From Planctomycetota bacterium (GTDB lineage Bacteria > Planctomycetota > UBA8742 > UBA2392), in contig JAOSKM010000001.1 in NCBI GenBank assembly GCA_027493625.1, positions 897,489-961,488 of the forward strand: 64,000 bases of DNA, read 5' to 3'. The first letter of the stretch is position 1. Every line of letters starts with the position of its first letter. This document shows positions 34,132 through 43,211 of the stretch, one piece after another. The notes below the pieces were generated by a model that saw only the letters and a list, made by a program, of their open reading frames with translations, searched no databases and was not told where the DNA came from. The position numbers were made by a program, and so were the translations under genes.

Positions 34132-35071
34132 TTACTCGCCGGCCGTGCCTTCCGTGGCGGGTTTGATGCCGGCCTGCTCGGCCTCCTGCAGCAGGGGGGT
34201 AGAGCTTCAGCAGCCTCTCGTGCACGGCCTGGTCGTCGTGGCTGCTGAGGCCTCTGGCCGCCCACAGGTACTTCACCGCGCGCTCGTAGCGGCCCAGTTC
34301 GGCCAGCGCGTCGGCGGCGCCGATATAGAGGGCCGGCTCGGTGGGCAGCAGGTGGATGGCGAAATCGTAATTCTGCACGGCCTTGCGCCAGTTGCGCAGA
34401 CGGAAGTAGCAGCGCGCCGCGCCCTCGTAGGCAGCCGGGTTGGTGCTGTCGTACTGGGTGCTGCGCTCGTAGGCCTGGGCGGCGTCGCCGAAGCGCTGGT
34501 CCTGCTCGTGCAGGGTGCCGTAGTGGTACCACAGATAGCCGGACTTCTCTTCGCGCCTGGCGGCTTCGTCGTAGTATTCGCGAGCCTTGTCCAGCTTGCC
34601 GGTCTGCTGGTGGTAGATGGCCATGGCCACCAGCGGGTAGGCGCGGTCCTTTTCGACGTCGGCAGCCTGCTTCAGGCGGCTCAACGCGGCGACATCGCGG
34701 CCTTGCTTGAGGTACGTCAGGCCCAGGTTTACCAGAGTGTCGCCGTCGCGCGGGTCGTACTCGAGGGCGCGTTCGTACCAGTACACGGCCTGGTCAAGGT
34801 CGCCCATATCGAAGTAGCAGACTCCGAGGTTGTAGCAGACGCCCAGGCTTTCGCCGTTGTTCCTGATGTGCTTCTTGAACTGCTCGATGGCGCGGGGGTA
34901 GTCCGAGTAATCCATGTACTCGACGCCCTGCTCGAACGTTGAAAGACGCGGCACGCCGCCGCACCCGGCGGAAGTCAGCAGGAAGGAGCTGATAACCAGA
35001 AGCAGCAGCGCAATCCCGGCAATTCGCCGAAACCTGCTTGCGGACTTCGAGTTGGCGCGTCTTGTGTTCAT
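34132..35071 (-). CDS. TPR lipoprotein of the mla-like operon (frameshifted at the end)
   Basis: The protein starts with a basic N-terminus, a helix and lipobox TSAGC, so it is a lipoprotein. At least six TPR units follow (LGVCYFDMGDLDQAVYWYER, LVNLGLTYLKQGRDVAALSR). After KLYP the frame breaks in a run of six C's near 34195; deleting one C continues as LLQEAEQAGIKPATEGTAGE and stops at 34132, giving about 312 residues. It is the last gene of the lipid-transport cluster and may act in complex assembly. Confidence 0.75.
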
Positions 35072-35082
35072 TCAAACCACTT

Positions 35083-35110
35083 CGAACTTCTGACTTCGAA
35101 CCTCGCACTT
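35083..35110. repeat. Short tandem CTTCGAA-type units
   Basis: CTTCGAACTTCTGACTTCG and following CTCGCACTTC are short imperfect repeats in the 52-nt gap between the TPR and MCE genes. Confidence 0.45.
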
Positions 35111-35123
35111 CCGGCCATGCCGG

Positions 35124-36203
35124 CTAGTCGCTTTCCTTGCGCGGGCGACGGCCGGAATTCCGGATCTCGAGCTCGTCCACATTCGGAACGGCGCGGCCCT
35201 GGTCAAGCCCCGGCGTCGCTTCTTCCTTGCCGCCCCAGATCAACAGGCTGGGGTCGGCCTCGATGCGCCGCGCGAAGTAGCGCAGGCTGTTGGTGGTTTC
35301 CCGCACGTTCTCGAGGCTGATCTGGATGTTGAGCTGGTTGTCCAGCACCAGGTCGTTGATGTTGTTGACCAGGGCATCGAGGTTGTCGGCGATGCTGTTC
35401 AGGTTGCCGACCAGCTTCGGCACGCCGTCGCCATCGTCGGCCAGCAGCGTGTCCAGCTTGCCGGATGCGCGTTCCAGGTTGCTTAGCGTGGCGTTGATGG
35501 CCTCGCTGTTCTGCTTGACCAGCGCGCGCAGCTCATCGATCAGCGATTGGGCGGAATCGAAGGTGGGCCCTACCTTGGTGAAGGCCGGCTCCATTTCCGC
35601 CAGGCCCTTGTCCAGCCGTTCCAGCGCGCTGCGCATGGCCTCAAGGCTCTTGTCGAGGTTGTCCGTGAAGCGCGGGTCGTTCAGCAGGGCCGACACCTTG
35701 TTGATGCCCTTTTCGAGCTCCTTGATCGTGTCATTGGCCGTCACCACGATGTCGTTGATCTCGACCGGCTTGACGCCCTTGGCGGGGAAACGCTGGCCGG
35801 GGCGTACCAGATCTTTCGAGCTGCCGAGTTTCAGCACCAATCGGTTGCCGCCGAACAGGCCGCCCATCTGCACCACCGCCGTGCTGTCCACGGGCACGCG
35901 GATGGTTTCCATGTACTTCTCGAGGATCACAATGATGACCTCGACCTCTACACGTGTGACACCGTCAGCCGAGACGATCGGCACTGTGTTGATGCCGTCG
36001 ACGCGCCCGACCCGCTGACCGGCCACGATCACCGGCGCGTTGCTTCCCAGTCCGCCCACGTCCTCGAAAAGGATCGAGTAGCGCGCACCCTCCACGCCGG
36101 TGGGCATCACCTGCAGGAACATCACCACCGCGACCACGCTGGCGATCACCAGCAGCGCGAACGCCCCGGTGATCAGGTCCGACCTGCTTTTTGATCGTGC
36201 CAT
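35124..36203 (-). CDS. MCE-domain lipid-binding protein (MlaD-like), second copy
   Basis: Start ATG 36203 has AGGAGGAG 3 nt upstream. The 359-residue protein has an N-terminal helix (LITGAFALLVIASVVAVVMF), an MCE domain (about 38-125; FEDVGGLGSNAPVIVAGQRV, GRVDGINTV, MGGLFGGNRLVLKLG) and a long alpha-helical C-terminus (about 150-310) likely to form a coiled tube. MCE proteins carry phospholipids between membranes for Mla-type ABC transporters. Confidence 0.88.
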   Translation of the reverse strand: MARSKSRSDLITGAFALLVIASVVAVVMFLQVMPTGVEGARYSILFEDVGGLGSNAPVIVAGQRVGRVDGINTVPIVSADGVTRVEVEVIIVILEKYMETIRVPVDSTAVVQMGGLFGGNRLVLKLGSSKDLVRPGQRFPAKGVKPVEINDIVVTANDTIKELEKGINKVSALLNDPRFTDNLDKSLEAMRSALERLDKGLAEMEPAFTKVGPTFDSAQSLIDELRALVKQNSEAINATLSNLERASGKLDTLLADDGDGVPKLVGNLNSIADNLDALVNNINDLVLDNQLNIQISLENVRETTNSLRYFARRIEADPSLLIWGGKEEATPGLDQGRAVPNVDELEIRNSGRRPRKESD

Positions 36204-36213
36204 GGCTCCTCCT

Positions 36214-37302
36214 CTACTTCACACGCTTCGGCGTCACGTTCCCCTTCGGTACTCCGGCACGTTCCGACGGCGCTGCCGGGGCCGGTTCGTCTATCGAGGT
36301 TCCGGAACGCGGTTCGCCGCCGTGGAAGTACGGCCGCGAACGGCGCCAGTTCGGCATATCTCCCGCCTTTGACGGGTCTGACTCGGCTCTCTTCCAGGAA
36401 GCGCGCAGGCTCGCGGAAAGGCGGCGAAGGTCGAGCCCCAGCTGATCGAGCTGCTCCTGCTCCGCGAGCCCGTCCGTGGAATGCTTCAGGCGCTCTACCT
36501 CAGTCAGCGCCTGGGACAGATCGGCCTGGATGCGGTCCAGCTCCGGAGCGACTTTACCGGAGCCTTCCGCCAGCGATGCCAGGCTTTCGCGGGTCGACTC
36601 CCGCTCGTTGCCAATCCGTTCGCGCGCGTCGTCCATGTCCGCGGTTGCGTTCGCGAGGTCGCTTTCCACGCGGTGGGCCCCGGCCACGGTCGACTGCACG
36701 GCCTGGTCGGCCTTTTCCAGCGAGCCGGCAATGTCGGCCAGCTGCCGGTTGAGATTCTCGAACGCTTCCTGGTCGTCAAAGAAATCGATGAAATCACTGA
36801 TCTGTGTGCGGGCGCGCGACAGGTCTTCGTACCACTGTCCGAACTGGTCCTGGTCGCTGGCGCTCAGCGTGTTCTCCCACTCGCCGCCGACAGGGACGAT
36901 TTCCTCTTCGTTCCCGACGGTGATCACTAACTGCGGCCTTCCAAGCATGGCCGGCATCTTGACGCTGATGCGGCTGTCGGCGGGTATGGGCATACCCAAC
37001 AGCCAGGGCGAACCGGCGCCCGGCTGGATCACGAACTCGACGCGGGTCAGCGCCTTGCCGTCGCGCATGACCACGTCGGCGCCCTGCACGTATCCGGCGC
37101 GGCGGCCCTGGATGCGCACGGCGTCGCCCTCACGGATGCCGCCCCCGTTTTCGAAGTACGCCACGTACACGCGCGGCGCCTCAACGGGCTGGGCCATGAT
37201 CCGCCGCACCACCAGCCAGGCCGTGACGCCGAGCAGCAGCGCCAGGGATACCAGGCCGGTGATCAGGTTTGCGCGCTTGAACCAGGGATCGGGCGTGCTC
37301 AT
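36214..37302 (-). CDS. MCE-domain lipid-binding protein (MlaD-like), first copy
   Basis: The ATG at 37302 overlaps the MlaF stop (ATGA). The 362-residue protein has an N-terminal helix (LITGLVSLALLLGVTAWLVV), an MCE domain (YFENGGGIREGDAVRIQGRR, AGYVQGADV) with an extended middle part, and a helical C-terminus (170-300), ending in a Pro/Arg-rich tail. With the next gene it gives two different MCE subunits, suggesting a hetero-oligomeric ring or two stacked rings. Confidence 0.85.
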   Translation of the reverse strand: MSTPDPWFKRANLITGLVSLALLLGVTAWLVVRRIMAQPVEAPRVYVAYFENGGGIREGDAVRIQGRRAGYVQGADVVMRDGKALTRVEFVIQPGAGSPWLLGMPIPADSRISVKMPAMLGRPQLVITVGNEEEIVPVGGEWENTLSASDQDQFGQWYEDLSRARTQISDFIDFFDDQEAFENLNRQLADIAGSLEKADQAVQSTVAGAHRVESDLANATADMDDARERIGNERESTRESLASLAEGSGKVAPELDRIQADLSQALTEVERLKHSTDGLAEQEQLDQLGLDLRRLSASLRASWKRAESDPSKAGDMPNWRRSRPYFHGGEPRSGTSIDEPAPAAPSERAGVPKGNVTPKRVK

Positions 37303-38183
37303 GGAGTGGCGCTCCTGGCATCGCGTGCGGACGGGCCGATCAGCCGCTCAGAGAGTTCGGAGAGCTGGCGCGGCGCGCCGATGGGGCCTTCGGGGTCGCC
37401 CTTCAGGAACTGGCGCACCAGCGGGTCGGTCGAGTTGCGCAGCGCTTCGGGCGTGCCGCGGAACACGAAACGGCCGTTCCAGAGCATCAGCACTTCGTCG
37501 GCGATACGGAAGATGCTGGGCATTTCATGGGTGATCACCACGCTGGTGATGCCCAGTTTGCTGGTCGGATCCTTGATCAGCTTGTCAATCACGCCGATCA
37601 TCACCGGGTCAAGGCCGGCGCTGGGCTCGTCGTAGAACACGATGGCAGGGTCCAGCGCGATGGCGCGGGCCAGGCCGGCGCGCTTTTTCATGCCGCCGGA
37701 AATCTCGTAGGGGTATTTGTCCAGCGCATTGCCCATGCCCACCAGCTCGAGTTTCAGCTTTACCATCAGGTCGATGGTGCTCTGGGGCAGGTCGGTGTGC
37801 CGCTGGATCGGCAGCGCCACGTTTTCGGCCACGGTCAGGCCGTTGAGCAGCGCCGAACTCTGGAACAGCACGCCGAACTTGCGGCGGGCTTCGTCACGCA
37901 GCCTGCGCGAGTTCGAGTGGATGTCGATGCCGTCGATCAGCACCTCGCCGGCATCCGGATGTTCGGCGCCGATCATCTGGCGCAGCAGCGTGCTCTTGCC
38001 GCAGCCGGAAGGACCCATGATCACGTACACCTTGCCGCGTTCGAAATCGAACGAAAGGTCGTCCAGCACGTGGTTGTCGTCGTAGGATTTGTCGAGGTTG
38101 CGCACCGTGATGGCCGGGCCGCCGGAACGCAGGTGCGAGTCCTTGCGGGCCTGGGGCAGCTCGATGCGAACGTTGCCGCTCAT
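37299..38183 (-). CDS. mlaF: MlaF-like ATPase of a lipid ABC transporter
   Basis: 294 residues. Walker A GPSGCGKST (57-65), signature EISGGMKKRAGLARA, Walker B AIVFYDEPSAGLDP, H-loop VVITHEM. The ISGGMKKR variant and DEPSAGLDP are typical of the MlaF/Mkl subgroup that energises MlaE. Overlaps mlaE by 4 nt. The C-terminal 30 residues are a short extension. Confidence 0.92.
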   Translation of the reverse strand: MSGNVRIELPQARKDSHLRSGGPAITVRNLDKSYDDNHVLDDLSFDFERGKVYVIMGPSGCGKSTLLRQMIGAEHPDAGEVLIDGIDIHSNSRRLRDEARRKFGVLFQSSALLNGLTVAENVALPIQRHTDLPQSTIDLMVKLKLELVGMGNALDKYPYEISGGMKKRAGLARAIALDPAIVFYDEPSAGLDPVMIGVIDKLIKDPTSKLGITSVVITHEMPSIFRIADEVLMLWNGRFVFRGTPEALRNSTDPLVRQFLKGDPEGPIGAPRQLSELSERLIGPSARDARSATP

Positions 38184-39001
38184 TCCACGATCCCCAGCTT
38201 CGACAGGAAGTTGTAGACCATCGACATCACGAAATCGGAGAAGATGATCAGGATCAGCGAGATCACGATCGCCTGCATGGTGGCGCGCCCGACCTCCATG
38301 CCGCTGCCGCGCACGGTGAAGCCCTTGTAGCAGCAGACCAGCGTGATGATGATTGCGAACACCACGCTCTTGGCCAGACCGAACGTGAAATTCGACAGGT
38401 TCACGAACTGCTTGGTTACGTCCATCCAGCTCTCATGTGAGATATTGAACTGCATGGTGCCGGCCAGGTAGCCGCCGATCAGCGCGCTCAGGTCGAACAG
38501 CACGGTGCAGGCGGGCAGCATCAGCACTGCCGCCAGGAAGCGCGGCGCAACCAGGTAACCCACCGGGTGGATGCCCATCGTGTCCAGCGCCAGGATTTCC
38601 TCGCTGACGGCCATGGTGCCCAGCTCGGCCGTGAAGCCCGCGCCTACGCGGCCGGCAAAGATGATCGCCGCCAGCAGCGGCCCCAGCGTGCGGAGCACGG
38701 AAACGCCGACTACGCCGGCCACCAGTTCCGCGGGGCCGTAGCGAGCGATGGAGGGGGTAGTCTGGATCACCAGCGAGGCGCCGACCAGGAAACCGAGCAG
38801 AACCATGATCGGCGTACTGCGCGCGCCGGTGTAGTCCATGTGCACGATCAGGTCGTGGCGGGGGTAGATGCGCCGGTTGAAGATGCCGCGGACGCCGTAC
38901 CAGATGGCAGCGCCGCCGAACTTGACGGCGGCGCCCAGCACCTCGATGTAGCGGTTCACGAGTGCGCCGAGGTCTGAGATCAGCTTGGTTGGTGCCGCCA
39001 T
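38180..39001 (-). CDS. mlaE: MlaE-like permease of a lipid ABC transporter
   Basis: 273 residues with about six membrane segments and the family signatures GASLVIQTTPSIARYG, LGPLLAAIIFAGRVGAGFTAELGT (interior), EEILALDTMGIHPVGYL and CCYKGFTVRGSGMEVGRAT. MlaE is the inner-membrane channel for phospholipid transfer. It follows the STAS gene by 6 nt. Confidence 0.93.
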   Translation of the reverse strand: MAAPTKLISDLGALVNRYIEVLGAAVKFGGAAIWYGVRGIFNRRIYPRHDLIVHMDYTGARSTPIMVLLGFLVGASLVIQTTPSIARYGPAELVAGVVGVSVLRTLGPLLAAIIFAGRVGAGFTAELGTMAVSEEILALDTMGIHPVGYLVAPRFLAAVLMLPACTVLFDLSALIGGYLAGTMQFNISHESWMDVTKQFVNLSNFTFGLAKSVVFAIIITLVCCYKGFTVRGSGMEVGRATMQAIVISLILIIFSDFVMSMVYNFLSKLGIVE

Positions 39002-39007
39002 GGAATC

Positions 39008-39385
39008 CTAGCCCAGCAGACGAGTCGAATCGTGGAGGCGCTTGTTCTTCTGCACGGTCGCCTTCAGTCCTGCGTCAAGGTCCGAATACATTTCGAAGAC
39101 GCCCAGCAGTTCCAGCATGCCGCGGACCGCGTTGGGCGTCTGCAGCAGCGCCAGTCGCTTGCCCATTTTCTTCAGCGTTTCATGCGCCTCCACCAGCACC
39201 GCGATGCCCGCGCTGTCCATCTTGTTGACCTCGGACAGGTCCAGGAACAGGGTGGAGGCACGCTTGCGAATCAGCCCCTGCAGTGCCTCGCGCAGCTGGC
39301 CGGCGTTGCCGGAGTCCACGTCGCAATTGAGCTTTGCGCACAAGTTCTTTTGTATGATCCGTGTGGTGAGCTCGAGTTTGTGCAT
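39008..39385 (-). CDS. STAS-domain protein (MlaB/anti-sigma antagonist-like)
   Basis: Start is ATG 39385; earlier in-frame codons overlap the divergent pgpA region. The 125-residue protein is one STAS domain with LDLSEVNKMDSAGIAVLVEA, where the Ser in DSAG is the usual phosphorylation or contact site. As first gene of the mlaEFD-like operon it corresponds in position and size to MlaB, which supports assembly of the MlaFE complex. Confidence 0.85.
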   Translation of the reverse strand: MHKLELTTRIIQKNLCAKLNCDVDSGNAGQLREALQGLIRKRASTLFLDLSEVNKMDSAGIAVLVEAHETLKKMGKRLALLQTPNAVRGMLELLGVFEMYSDLDAGLKATVQKNKRLHDSTRLLG

Positions 39386-39479
39386 GCGCGGCGCTGCCCC
39401 ATCTTTCCATGTAGCCCGCATCGGACAAGACCGGCTAACATACCAGACGCCCCGGTTGATTCCACGGTTTGGAGACTGC

Positions 39480-39992
39480 TTGGCCTTCCTTCGCGAAACG
39501 GACCCGCCCCGCGCCCGGCTGTTCACCTGGCCGGTGGTGCTGGGCAGCCTGGGCCTGTGCGGCTTCGCCCCCCGCGCGCGAGGCACGGTCGGCACGGCGG
39601 CCTGTCTGCTTGCCGCGCTGGCCCTGTGGCGCTGGGCGGACTGGTACCGTGATGCCTGGCTGCCGCTGGCGGCGGCGTTCAGCGGATTGAGTCTGCTCTC
39701 CGGGCGGGCCGTGCTGAACGCCATGCCAAAAATCAAAGATCCGGGCTGGTTCGTGCTGGATGAAGCGGCAGCGTTTTTTTTGACACTTGGGCTGTTGAGA
39801 GCTGATTCGCCCTTGGCGATTTTCGCCGGGTTTCTAACATTTCGTTTTTACGACATTGCTAAACCGTGGCCTGTTCGGAGTTTCGAACAGATTCCAGGCA
39901 GCCTCGGCATCCTGGCGGATGACTTGGCGGCGGCGGTACTCGCAGCCTGGACCTGGCATGTGATAACAGCCTTGGGTTCAGCGATGGGTTAG
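39480..39992 (+). CDS. pgpA: Phosphatidylglycerophosphatase A
   Basis: Start is set at TTG 39480, with GGAG 5 nt upstream; no ATG fits. The 170-residue membrane protein has GFAPRARGTVGTAA, KDPGWFVLDEAAAFF, FRFYDIAKPWPV and GSLGILADDLAAAV, in the PgpA order, with the Asp residues that bind the phosphate/metal. It dephosphorylates phosphatidylglycerophosphate to phosphatidylglycerol. It is divergent from the lipid transporter operon and 10 nt ahead of the RsbU-like gene. Confidence 0.88.
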   Translation: MAFLRETDPPRARLFTWPVVLGSLGLCGFAPRARGTVGTAACLLAALALWRWADWYRDAWLPLAAAFSGLSLLSGRAVLNAMPKIKDPGWFVLDEAAAFFLTLGLLRADSPLAIFAGFLTFRFYDIAKPWPVRSFEQIPGSLGILADDLAAAVLAAWTWHVITALGSAMG

Positions 39993-40002
39993 TGGAGCGT
40001 TC

Positions 40003-42266
40003 ATGGCGACAAAGCCGGATCCGAGCCGCGGTGCGCAAACCCCAGCAGGCGCAGGGACGAACCGCCGTATGATGACGCCACCGCCCCCGAGCAAAGCGCG
40101 CCAGTCGACCGGTTCGGTGCCCGCGGCGCGCGGCGGCCACGCAACTTCCGCCGGTGCGATTCCGCCGGTGCGCACGCCTCCTCCTCCGCCCGGTGGCGGC
40201 GGCGGCGGCGGTGGAGATCGCGGCCCCGCGGGCGGAGCGCCCCAGGGAGCGCAGGGGGCCCCCCGCGCCCGGTGGCGCGTCCCAAGACCGCCGGCATGCC
40301 GATCAAGACCAAGATCGTACTGGGCATGTCCGGCCTGACGGTCGGCGTTTCGCTGCTGATCTTTCTGATCGCGATGTTCATCGCGACCAGCAGCCTTGAG
40401 GACACCATCCAGCAGGCCGGCCAGGGCATGCTGCAGCAGGCCGAGGCGATCCATCGCCCGTACCGTGCAGGCCTGAGCGAAAAGGGACTGATCGCCTACT
40501 TCAGTCAGCCCAGCAATCGCGACGCCAAGTTCGGCGCGTACTGGAAGGACATGGCAGGCTGGTACCACAAGAGCATTCCGCCCTGCCGCGAGTTCGCGAA
40601 CTGGGAGCAGTTCAAGGACGATCGCGTCTGGGTGAAGTGCGCGGGTGAAGCCATCAACAACCGTGAGCGCATGCCTCTGCCCGACCAGCAGGGCATGGAA
40701 ATCTTCAGCGACGGCTGGCCCGAACTGCGCGACCTGCCCGGTGACGGCAAGTTACGGGAGCCTGCCACCCCGCGACGTGTAAACGACGCGGCCATGGAGC
40801 GCAACAAGCACTTCTTCCCCGGTCTGTTCCAGTTCTACAAGCTGGATGCAAGCCGTAACACGTTTGCGCAGTTGAAGGCCAGGATCAACGAGGAATCGGA
40901 CACCAACCTGATCCACCACGCAAACGGTCTGCGCAAGAAAATCTTCCGCGAGTTCCACGCGGATTTCGTGCGCGACCTGGATGAGATGACCAACAGCGAG
41001 ACCAGCCAGGTCCGCTTCATCATCTTCAAGCTGCCGCCCAACGAGTTGCCCGGTTTCGACGCCAGTGAACTCAATGTCATCAGCCCCCGCCCCACCGGCA
41101 CGAAACTGGAGGTCGAGGGCTCGACCGACACTTTGGCGATCGGCGACATCAAGATCGACCGCGGCGCCACGGTGAAGGGCATCCCGGCTTACGGTTTCAG
41201 CAAGGACATCGGCACTTCCGAGAGCATCTCGATCTACCTGGACCGCCAGGAAATCCAGAGCCGCAAGAACCGGCTGCTGTGGTCGATCCTCGGCATCAGC
41301 GCGCTGGGCATCGGGCTGGCCATTTTCCTGGCTTTCCTGATCGGCGGCAGCATCACCAAACCGCTGCAGACCCTGATGAACGACATCCAGGTCATCAGCG
41401 GAGGCAACTTCGACCACCGCCCGGCGGCGCGCTCGCGCGACGAGATCGGCATCGTGGCGAGGCTGCTGGGCGACATGGCGGCGGGCCTCAAGAGCGCCCA
41501 GGAAGTCTGGCTCGAGAACCAGGGCCGCAAGCACGACCTGGACATCGCCAAGGAGATCCAGGAAAACCTGCTGCCCAAGCATGTGCCCCGCATCGCGGGT
41601 TACGACGTGAGTGCCTACTATTCGCCCAGCAAGGAAGTCGGCGGCGACTACTACGACTTTTTCCTGGTCGACAAGACTCACCTCGGCATGATCTGCGCCG
41701 ACGTGTCCGGCAAGGGCATTCCGGGCAGCATGGTCATGATGATGGCCAAAGCGCTGGTCAGTTACGAGGCCCAGGACAACCTCAGTCCGCGGGACATCTT
41801 CTGCAAGGTAAACCGCACCCTGGCCAAGGACATCAAGCGAGGCATGTTCGTCACTGCCTTCTACATGCTGCTTGATATCCCGACCGCGCGCCTTACGGTC
41901 GCCTCGGCGGGCCACAACCCGCTGCTGCTGTATCGCGCGGCCACCAAGCAGTGCGTCGAGGTCAACCCGGGCGGGATCGCGCTCGGCTTCGACAAGGACG
42001 GACGCCTCTTCGAGCGCAACATGAAGGAAGAGGTCATACAGCTTCAGCGCGGCGACCGTGCGGTGATCTACACCGACGGCGTCACCGAAGCCATGAGCCC
42101 GACCAACGAGGAATTCGGCGAAGAGCGCATGCAGGCCATCACCATACAGGCCGCCGGCAAGTCCTCGGCCGAGTACCTGACCACGCTGGTCAACGCCATC
42201 CAGGGCCACGCCCAGACGGACGACCAGCACGACGACATCACGATTGTCACTTTGAAAGTGGGATAG
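40003..42266 (+). CDS. RsbU/SpoIIE-type serine phosphatase with HAMP domain (frameshifted in N-terminal linker)
   Basis: ATG 40003 has GGAG 5 nt upstream. The N-terminal frame is Pro/Gly-rich (PPVRTPPPPP, then GGC-repeat polyglycine). Around 40255-40266 (GGGGG CCCCCC) one base is missing; the main frame continues as RPVARPKTAGMPIKTKIV. Then: membrane helix, about 280-residue periplasmic sensor, second helix (ILGISALGIGLAIFLAFLIG), HAMP (SITKPLQTLMNDIQ) and PP2C/SpoIIE domain with KEVGGDYYDFF, ICADVSGKGIPG, SAGHNPLLL and IYTDGVTEA (metal Asps present). It dephosphorylates a STAS antagonist, here probably the protein at 42786. Confidence 0.85.
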
Positions 42267-42283
42267 CACCTGGGGATTTGCCG

Positions 42284-42733
42284 GTGTCGAATTCAAACGT
42301 TACAGACAGGCTCGAGGTCGATGCGGAGACCCGCAACCTCGCGGTGGTGCGGGAGTTCCTGCATGCCGCGATCAAGCGTTCACTGCTGCCGACCGCTGAC
42401 GCCAACAAGGTTGTGCTGGCGGTCGATGAGGCCGTGGCCAACACCATCCAGCACGGTTACGAAGGGCGTGACAAGGGCAAGGTCGAGGTGCTGATCGACG
42501 CCGACGACAGCAGTTTCAAGGTGCGCATTCGCGACAACGGCATCTCGTACGATACAGCCGCTAACTCGGCTGACAAAGCCGAGTTGGACCTGCAGTCGCA
42601 CATCGCCAGCGGCAACAAGCGCGGCCTGGGCCTGTTCATCATGCGCAAGGTGATGGACGAAGTGCGTTACACTTCACGCGAGGGAGAAATCAACGAGCTT
42701 ACCCTGGTGAAGTACATCAAGGTCCCCGGCTAA
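42284..42733 (+). CDS. RsbW/SpoIIAB-type anti-sigma factor kinase
   Basis: Start is GTG 42284 with GGGGA 8 nt upstream. The 149-residue protein is a GHKL ATPase: N box VLAVDEAVANTIQHGY, G1 VRIRDNGISYD, G2 NKRGLGLFIMRKVMD. Such kinases phosphorylate the STAS antagonist and bind a sigma factor or other target when free. Only 17 nt after the phosphatase gene. No sigma factor gene is in the window. Confidence 0.88.
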   Translation: MSNSNVTDRLEVDAETRNLAVVREFLHAAIKRSLLPTADANKVVLAVDEAVANTIQHGYEGRDKGKVEVLIDADDSSFKVRIRDNGISYDTAANSADKAELDLQSHIASGNKRGLGLFIMRKVMDEVRYTSREGEINELTLVKYIKVPG

Positions 42734-42785
42734 GGTTCCTGACACCCATTGATTCCCCAACAGAAGGTTGTAAAGGCAGAGCCAC

Positions 42786-43136
42786 ATGAAGGAATTCGAG
42801 ATCAACCTGGAGCAGCTGTCACCCGATGTGACACTCATTCACATCGCGGGTTGGCTCGACGCGCACACGTTCGAGTACATGGAACAGACCATCAACAACC
42901 TCTTCGACGAGGGCAAGGTGAGACTGGCCGTTGAGCTCAGCGACGTCGAGTACATCAGCAGCGCCGGCGCCGGCGTCTTCATCGGCACCCTTTCCGCCAG
43001 CCACGAGCGCGGCGGCGACATCGTGCTGATGAACCCCACGGAGCCCGTGCAGGAAGTGTTCGACATGCTCGGCCTCAGCCAGGTTTTCAAATTCGCCAGC
43101 AGCCCCCAGGAAGCGCTGAAGCTGCTGAAGAAGTAA
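42786..43136 (+). CDS. STAS anti-anti-sigma factor (RsbV-type)
   Basis: 116 residues, single STAS domain with LSDVEYISSAGAGVFIGTL; the Ser in SSAG is the expected phosphorylation site. AAAGG is upstream of ATG 42786. With the phosphatase and kinase just upstream it completes a partner-switching module that converts a periplasmic or membrane signal into release of a target. Confidence 0.9.
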   Translation: MKEFEINLEQLSPDVTLIHIAGWLDAHTFEYMEQTINNLFDEGKVRLAVELSDVEYISSAGAGVFIGTLSASHERGGDIVLMNPTEPVQEVFDMLGLSQVFKFASSPQEALKLLKK

Positions 43137-43172
43137 CCGCGCTTGTGCCGCGGGCTGTAAACGTTTAGAAAC

Positions 43173-43202
43173 CCGCCGACGTTCTGCGTCGGCGGTTGCT
43201 TT
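43173..43202 (+). terminator. Rho-independent terminator after the Rsb module
   Basis: CCGCCGACG / CGTCGGCGG, 9-bp stem, loop TTCTG, followed by TTGCTTT. Confidence 0.85.
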
Positions 43203-43211
43203 GGAACTCAG

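Noticed and set aside
40195-40213. GGC run as a microsatellite locus of interest
   Set aside because: It encodes polyglycine in a low-complexity linker of the phosphatase; no sign of function beyond that.
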